From NCBI GenBank assembly GCA_050257395.1, contig JBLMWU010000042.1, forward strand, positions 1 through 26,650: a stretch of DNA of 26,650 bases, read 5' to 3'. The translations under genes and the position numbers were made by a program. The notes beneath the pieces were generated by a model. It did no database searches. It saw only the letters and a program-made list of their open reading frames with translations, and was not told where the DNA came from. Positions 22,369 through 26,650 of the stretch are shown one piece after another. Positions within the stretch are counted from its first letter, which is position 1; each line of letters begins with the position of its first letter. This DNA is from JAIRTY01 sp050257395 (lineage in GTDB: Bacteria; Actinomycetota; Actinomycetes; Streptosporangiales; Streptosporangiaceae).

Positions 22369-22980
22369 ATGAGAATGGCAAGGGACGGCGGCCGCCGCTG
22401 GCGCAGGGCCGCGCTGGCAGCAGCCGCGGCGCTGCCGGTAACCGCCGCGGGGCTGCCCGCGACCACGGCCTGGGCGGCGACCGGTGCCGGCCTGGCCGCC
22501 CACCAGCCGCCCGGACGAGGGCTGGATGTCGGGATCCGGATCCAGCAGCCGCTCTTCTCCATGCAGCCCGGCAACCTCTTCGCCGAGGTCGCCAACGACG
22601 GGTTCGGCCCGGTGTCCGGCGTGGTCCTGCGGATCTCCAGCCGCGGGATGTTCCCGATCAGCGAGTTCGGGCGCGGATGGGACTGCGGCGGCCCGGGTGG
22701 TCCTGGCGGCGGCGGTCCCGGCGGCCACGGCCGGCAGGGGAGGCAGGGGACCGAGCCTGGCATGCAGCGCAGGGACCCGGGCCCGGGAAGCGTCCTGTTC
22801 TGCCGCTTCCGCGGCGTCCTGTTCCCGCGCGACCGAGCCGGCCTCATCGTCCGGGAGAACGTCGTGGCGTTCCCCGGCTCCTTCGCGTCCGCTCAGGCCA
22901 CCGTCGGTACGTTCCGGGACCCGGACCAGGGCAGCAGTTTCGCCGTAGCCCGGGTCTTCGGTGGTGGCAGGGGCCACTGA
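22369..22980 (+). CDS. Secreted small protein, function unknown (203 aa)
   Basis: A Sec-type signal peptide is clear: basic start MRMARDGGRRWRR, hydrophobic Ala/Leu core and a likely cleavage after AWA (residue 36). The mature part begins with a beta-rich segment (LDVGIRIQQPLFSMQPGNLF, AEVANDGFGPVSGVVLRI) resembling immunoglobulin-like CARDB/DUF11-type repeats of cell-surface proteins. Two Cys (GWDC and FCRF) may form a disulfide across a Gly-rich low-complexity insert (about residues 106-127) that interrupts the domain. No catalytic motif or wall anchor is seen. The ATG at 22369 follows GAGGAGG (22358-22364). It is a single-gene unit with its own AT-rich promoter and operator-like repeat. 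Confidence 0.8.
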   Translation: MRMARDGGRRWRRAALAAAAALPVTAAGLPATTAWAATGAGLAAHQPPGRGLDVGIRIQQPLFSMQPGNLFAEVANDGFGPVSGVVLRISSRGMFPISEFGRGWDCGGPGGPGGGGPGGHGRQGRQGTEPGMQRRDPGPGSVLFCRFRGVLFPRDRAGLIVRENVVAFPGSFASAQATVGTFRDPDQGSSFAVARVFGGGRGH

Positions 22981-22987
22981 CCAGTCC

Positions 22988-23046
22988 TGCCCCTGGTGGT
23001 CACGCCAGCCGCAAGCCGTGCGGCCCGGGCATGGCTGCCAGGGGCA
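22988..23046. terminator. Large hairpin between convergent secreted-protein and response-regulator genes
   Basis: TGCCCCTGG (22988-22996) and CCAGGGGCA (23038-23046) pair perfectly. Inside, CAGCC and GGCTG can pair again. It occupies the 100-base gap between two convergent stops, as expected for a bidirectional terminator. Confidence 0.45.
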
Positions 23047-23082
23047 CGCACCGCCGGCCCGAGGGCAGCGGGTCCGGCGGCA

Positions 23083-23526
23083 TCAGCAGGGCCGCTCGGC
23101 GACGGCGCCGAAGAAGTCGTCGATCTTGCTGATGGCGCGCATGAACGCGGCGGCTTCCACCGGCTTGCTGACGTAGGCGTTGGCGTGCAGCGTGTAGCTG
23201 CGCAGGACGTCCTCCTGCGCCTGGGACGTGGTCAGGATCACCACCGGGATCACCCGCAGCTCCGGGTCTGACTTGAGCGCGGCCAGCACTTCCAGGCCGT
23301 TGCGGCGGGGCAGGTTCAGGTCGAGCAGGACCAGGTCCGGCCGCGGGGCCCGCGCGTAGCCGCCCTGCCGCTGCATGAACGCCAGCGCCTGGTCGCCGTC
23401 GCTGACCACGTGCAGCGCGCCGGGTATCCGGTAGTGCTCGAACGCTTCCCGGGTGATGAGGACGTCGCCTTCGTCGTCCTCCACCAGCAGGACGTCCGCG
23501 GTGCGGCGCGGTGCGGAATCAGTCAT
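23083..23526 (-). CDS. Single-domain response regulator, Rcp1-like (147 aa)
   Basis: Stand-alone receiver domain with no output domain; it would pass phosphate to or from partners rather than bind DNA. The acidic pocket EDDEGD (about 16-21), the phospho-acceptor Asp in LLDLNLP (D69), the LTTS threonine (about T99-T100) and the KP lysine in YVSKPVE (K121) are all present. The EDDEGDVLITREAF and KIDDFF style is that of Rcp1-type regulators often paired with phytochrome-class kinases. The frame is open upstream to 23640, but ATG 23526 is chosen because AGGAG lies 6 bases upstream and the ATG overlaps the kinase stop (ATGA). It is the last gene of the three-gene signalling operon. Confidence 0.92.
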   Translation of the reverse strand: MTDSAPRRTADVLLVEDDEGDVLITREAFEHYRIPGALHVVSDGDQALAFMQRQGGYARAPRPDLVLLDLNLPRRNGLEVLAALKSDPELRVIPVVILTTSQAQEDVLRSYTLHANAYVSKPVEAAAFMRAISKIDDFFGAVAERPC

Positions 23527-25478
23527 CCCGGGCTCCTGTCCATCGATGACCAGGGCAGCGTAAAGCAGAACCGGGACCCCGGAGAAGAGCTGGTGTCCAG
23601 CCAGATCCGGCCGCCGTGGTACTCGATGATCTTGCGGCACATGGCCAGGCCGATGCCGGTGCCCGGGTAGTCGCCGCGGCCGTGCAGCCGCTGGAAGATG
23701 ACGAAGATCCGCTCGGCGAACTCCGGCTCGACGCCGATGCCGTTGTCCTGCACCGAGAACAGCCAGCTGTCCCCGTCCCGCCGGGCGGACACCTGGATGC
23801 GAGGCGGGTCCGCGCCGTGGAACTTCAGCGCGTTGCCCAGCAGGTTCTGGAACACGGCGGTCAGCAGCGACTCCTCGCCCCGGACCACGGGCAGCGGGCC
23901 GATCTCGATGACCGCGCCGGTGCTCTCGAACTCGGCGGACAGGTTGGCGCGGGCCCGGTCCAGCGCGGCCGCGCAGGAGACCGGGACCGGGTCCAGCGGG
24001 CCCTGCCCGACCCGGCTGAAGGCCAGCAGGTCATTGATCAGGGTCTGCATCCGCTTGGCGCCGTCCACTGCGAGCTCGATGTACTGGTCGGCCCGTTCGT
24101 CGAGGCGGCCGGCGTAACGGGTCTGCAGCAGCTGGCAGAAGCTCGCCACCTTGCGCAGCGGTTCCTGCAGGTCGTGGGAGGCCACGTAGGCGAACTGCTC
24201 CAGCTCGGAGTTGGAGCGCTGCAGATCCCGTGACCGGGCTTCCAGTTCGGCGTTGGCGGCCTGCACGGCGGACAGCTCGCGCAGGATGCGCTCGCGCATC
24301 CGGTTGACGTCGGCCCCGAGCTCACGGATCTCCCGGGGGCCGCCCGGGACGACCTCGTGCCCGAAGTCCCCGCCGGCCACCTGGCGGGTCTCGGCAGCGA
24401 GCTGGGCCAGCGGCTGCACGGCTGCCCGGCGCAGCCCGAGCGCGAGGGCCACGGCGATCACCAGCAGCGCCGCGCCGACCAGCGTGCAGACGATGTCGAG
24501 CACGGTGGCCGAGCTGTTGAGGTCCGCGATCCCCTGCTGGCGGGCGCGGCTGATGCCGGCCTGCAGCACCGCCACCGAGTGGCGCAAGCGGTCGAAAGCC
24601 GCCTTGCTGGACGCGATCGGCGAGCTGATGACCGGCTTCCCGCTCGCCCGCACCTGCTGGATGGTGGGCTGGGCGTAGCGGGCACGCCAGCTGCCGGCCA
24701 GCCTGGTCACCTGGGCCAGGTTCGCCAGGGGGCCGGGCTCGCCGGCGAGGACGGTGCGCAGACTGCGGGCGGCGGCGGCCTGGGCGGCCAGCCCGCTGGT
24801 GTAGGGGGTGAGGAAGCTCGGATTCGCGCTCAGCGCGTAGCCGCGCACGCCGGTTTCCTGGTTGATGAGCGCCGTGTCGAGCCGCAGCACCTGCAGGGAG
24901 GCCGGGTCGAGCCGGCTGATGACGGTGGCTCTGGCCTGGCTCAGCGACAGCAGGGCCAGCGTGCCGGCGGCGACCGCCAGCACGGCGAACAGCGCGGTCG
25001 CGGCTACCGCGGCACCGGTGATCCGGGTCAGCGGCCAGCCCGCCCGCCGGGCGGCGCCCGGGCCCGGGCCGGGCGGTGTGGCCGCCTCAGGTGCCGCAAC
25101 GGCAGGGGCCGCCGTGCCCGAAGCCGCCTTCCCCGGGGCCGCCGGGTGAGGTGCTGCGCTGTCAGGAGCAGCCGGCTCGGGACCCGCACTCTCAGGGGCC
25201 GCGCCGACGGCCGTTTTCCCCGGCGCCGAGCTTTCGGGCGCCGCGTCGCCGGGGGCCGCCGTGTCAGGGGCCGGCCCGTCGCCGGGGGCCGCGCTTTCGG
25301 GGGCGGCGTCGGCGGGGGCCGCCGTGTCAGGGGCCGGCGCATCGTCAGCGGCTGCGTCGCCGTGAGCTGTGTTGCTGAGGGCTGTATTGCTGGGGGCCGC
25401 CGTGTCAGGGGCCGCCGTGTCGTCAGCGGCCGCGTCGTCAGGGGATGCCTTGCCGCGGGCGGGGGTGGCGTCAGCCAT
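23523..25478 (-). CDS. CHASE3-HAMP sensor histidine kinase with long Ala/Pro repeat leader (651 aa)
   Basis: Membrane sensor kinase. Order of parts: an Ala/Pro/Asp low-complexity region (about residues 10-140), TM1 (about 151-181), an extracytoplasmic CHASE3-like domain (LINQETGVRGYALSANPSFL), TM2 (about 328-350), HAMP, a coiled coil (about 400-430), HisKA with ASHDLQEPLRKV (phospho-acceptor near H435), and HATPase_c with QNLLGNALKF (N box), DNGIGV and GTGIGLAMCRKI. The H-box DLQEPL type is that of phytochrome-class kinases, but no chromophore domain is present. ATG 25478 overlaps the upstream gene's stop by 8 bases; ATG 25499 is the alternative. There is no strong ribosome-binding site, so translation is coupled. 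The signal is unknown. Confidence 0.9.
   Translation of the reverse strand: MADATPARGKASPDDAAADDTAAPDTAAPSNTALSNTAHGDAAADDAPAPDTAAPADAAPESAAPGDGPAPDTAAPGDAAPESSAPGKTAVGAAPESAGPEPAAPDSAAPHPAAPGKAASGTAAPAVAAPEAATPPGPGPGAARRAGWPLTRITGAAVAATALFAVLAVAAGTLALLSLSQARATVISRLDPASLQVLRLDTALINQETGVRGYALSANPSFLTPYTSGLAAQAAAARSLRTVLAGEPGPLANLAQVTRLAGSWRARYAQPTIQQVRASGKPVISSPIASSKAAFDRLRHSVAVLQAGISRARQQGIADLNSSATVLDIVCTLVGAALLVIAVALALGLRRAAVQPLAQLAAETRQVAGGDFGHEVVPGGPREIRELGADVNRMRERILRELSAVQAANAELEARSRDLQRSNSELEQFAYVASHDLQEPLRKVASFCQLLQTRYAGRLDERADQYIELAVDGAKRMQTLINDLLAFSRVGQGPLDPVPVSCAAALDRARANLSAEFESTGAVIEIGPLPVVRGEESLLTAVFQNLLGNALKFHGADPPRIQVSARRDGDSWLFSVQDNGIGVEPEFAERIFVIFQRLHGRGDYPGTGIGLAMCRKIIEYHGGRIWLDTSSSPGSRFCFTLPWSSMDRSPG
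25120..25460 (-). repeat. Repeat-rich region encoding the kinase Ala/Pro leader
   Basis: Five-residue-like units (APDTA, APESA, APGDA) recur. At DNA level a 22-25 base block GGGGGCCGCCGTGTCAGGGG plus CC occurs at 25251-25275, 25314-25338 and 25392-25413 (plus-strand sense). Frame is kept throughout. It is prone to slippage and probably variable in length between strains. Confidence 0.65.
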
Positions 25479-26650
25479 CGGTGGCCCCGGGTGGTGCATA
25501 CCGGATGAGGAGCATGGCCAGATCGTCGTCCACTGGGCCGCCGTTGCGGTCGTGAACCTGCTCGATCACCCAGTCGAGCAGCGTTTCGGCGGTGTCGGCG
25601 CCGGCACCTGCCAGCGCCGTTTCCTGCCGCTCGAACGCGGTGAGCAGCTCGATCAGCCCCTCGCTGTTCAGCCGGCCCTCGCGAATGCCGGCCCGCCCCT
25701 CGACCAGGCCGTCGGTGTACAGGAGCAGGGACCAGGCCGGGCCGAGCGCGACCTCGCTGCCCGGCCAGCTCGGCCCGGGCAGGACGCCGACCGGCAGGCA
25801 GACCGGCGCCTCGAGCTCGGTCAGCCCGCCAGCGGTCATCAGCAGCGGCGGGGGATGCCCGGCAAGGTGGATCCGGGCCCGGGACCGGTCCGGGGACACC
25901 GACAGCGCGCACAGCGTCGCGAAGATCTTCTCGTTGTGCCGCTCGTGTTCCAGCAGGGTGCCGAGGGTGCTGAGGATCTCCGGGGCCGGGTGGCCCGCCA
26001 GGATCAAGGTCCGCCAGGCCACCCGCAGGCAGACGCCCAGCGCGGCCTCGTCCGGGCCGCGGCCGCACACATCGCCGACGATGGCGTGCAGCCAGCCGTC
26101 CGGCGCCTCGACCAGGTCGTAGAAGTCCCCGCCCAGCAGCATCCGGCCGCCGCCCGGCCGGTACCGCATGCTGACGGCGATGCCAGGGTCCGAGATCAGC
26201 GGCACCGGCAGCAGGCCGCGTTCGAGGCGGGTCCGCTCCTGAGCGCTCAGCTGGGCCTCGTGCAGCAGGCGCTGGGTTTCCTGGGCCCGCAGGCGCTCGA
26301 CCGCATACCGGATGACCCGGTCCAGGCGGTTGCCCGTGACCTGGCCCTTCACCAGGTAGTCCTGGGCGCCGGCCCGGACCGCGTCCTCGCCCAGGTGCTC
26401 GTCCTCCTGCCCGGTGAGCACCACGACCGCGGTCCCAGGGCTCCGCTCCAGCAGCCGGCGCAGGCCGTCGAGCCCTTCCGAGTCCGGTAGCCCGAGGTCG
26501 AGCACGACGCAGTCCGTCTCCGCCAGCAGCGGCAGCGCCTGCCCCAGCGAGCCCGCGTGAACCAGCGTGACCACGGCCCCGGCCTCCGCGAGGATCTCCC
26601 GGACCAGCAGCGCATCGCCCTCGTCGTCCTCGACGAGCAGCACCCGGGGG
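25471..26650 (-). CDS. Response regulator-PP2C (SpoIIE/RsbU-type) phosphatase, 5' partial
   Basis: Receiver domain fused to a serine phosphatase of the PPM/SpoIIE class, which typically dephosphorylates anti-anti-sigma factors or related proteins in partner-switching pathways. The receiver shows VEDDEGD, the phospho-acceptor Asp in VVLDLGLPDSEG, VVLTGQ and YLVKGQ. A coiled linker (about 115-145) leads to the phosphatase with GGDFYDLV, IVGDVCGRG, LAGHPPPLL, LLYTDGLVEGR and VDDDLAMLLIR, so the metal-binding Asp residues are intact. The frame continues to the window edge as PRVLLVEDD, so the start lies beyond 26650. It is first in an operon with the kinase and Rcp1-like regulator; phosphorylation of the receiver probably gates phosphatase activity (inference). 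Confidence 0.92.
   Translation of the reverse strand, partial: PRVLLVEDDEGDALLVREILAEAGAVVTLVHAGSLGQALPLLAETDCVVLDLGLPDSEGLDGLRRLLERSPGTAVVVLTGQEDEHLGEDAVRAGAQDYLVKGQVTGNRLDRVIRYAVERLRAQETQRLLHEAQLSAQERTRLERGLLPVPLISDPGIAVSMRYRPGGGRMLLGGDFYDLVEAPDGWLHAIVGDVCGRGPDEAALGVCLRVAWRTLILAGHPAPEILSTLGTLLEHERHNEKIFATLCALSVSPDRSRARIHLAGHPPPLLMTAGGLTELEAPVCLPVGVLPGPSWPGSEVALGPAWSLLLYTDGLVEGRAGIREGRLNSEGLIELLTAFERQETALAGAGADTAETLLDWVIEQVHDRNGGPVDDDLAMLLIRYAPPGATDG

Overview
This is a chromosomal segment of a very GC-rich actinomycete. The evidence is the gene set (mycobacterial-type integration host factor, an actinobacterial PriA without helicase motifs, an ECF42-type sigma factor), frequent GTG starts and 4-base start/stop overlaps. 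The order mihF-gmk-rpoZ-coaBC-metK-priA-def-fmt-rsmB-rpe-rib-hisG is the conserved actinobacterial backbone. A Streptosporangiales-like member is plausible, but the sequence alone does not fix the order or genus. No tRNA, rRNA, CRISPR array, insertion sequence or prophage was recognised.

Layout. Positions 1-463 are non-coding as far as I can tell and hold an AT-rich promoter region for mihF. Positions 464-4252 carry mihF, gmk, rpoZ, coaBC and metK (nucleoid, nucleotide, RNA polymerase, CoA and SAM functions). A small membrane protein, an unusual palindromic intergenic element, helicase-less priA and an unrecognised protein follow (4348-8958). Positions 9044-12225 hold def-fmt-rsmB, which process the initiator Met-tRNA and nascent N-termini and modify 16S rRNA; def appears to start at an ATC codon. 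A minus-strand block (12271-14872) encodes a NodB-type deacetylase, a GT2 glycosyltransferase and a DUF2786 protein. It separates rsmB from rpe, which are neighbours in many actinobacteria.

rpe (15078-15761) looks leaderless. It is followed by a YCII/DGPF protein translationally coupled to an ECF42-type sigma factor with a C-terminal TPR-like region. A candidate self-recognised promoter (TGTCGA-N17-CGTC) lies in front of that pair. A roughly 700-base gene-poor stretch with an 18-bp tandem repeat leads to an FMN riboswitch that heads ribE-ribBA-ribH, all coupled by 4-base overlaps. hisG follows. ribD and hisE are not in this window, although hisE commonly sits between ribH and hisG.

The right end has a secreted small protein behind an AT-rich promoter with a CTACA-type inverted repeat. 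Convergent to it is a minus-strand signalling operon: response regulator-PP2C phosphatase, CHASE3/HAMP histidine kinase, single-domain response regulator. This operon runs off the window at 26650.

A recurring feature is that core proteins (PriA, RsmB, the ECF sigma factor and the histidine kinase) carry long Ala/Pro/Gly-rich N-terminal extensions, three of them built from short in-frame DNA repeats.
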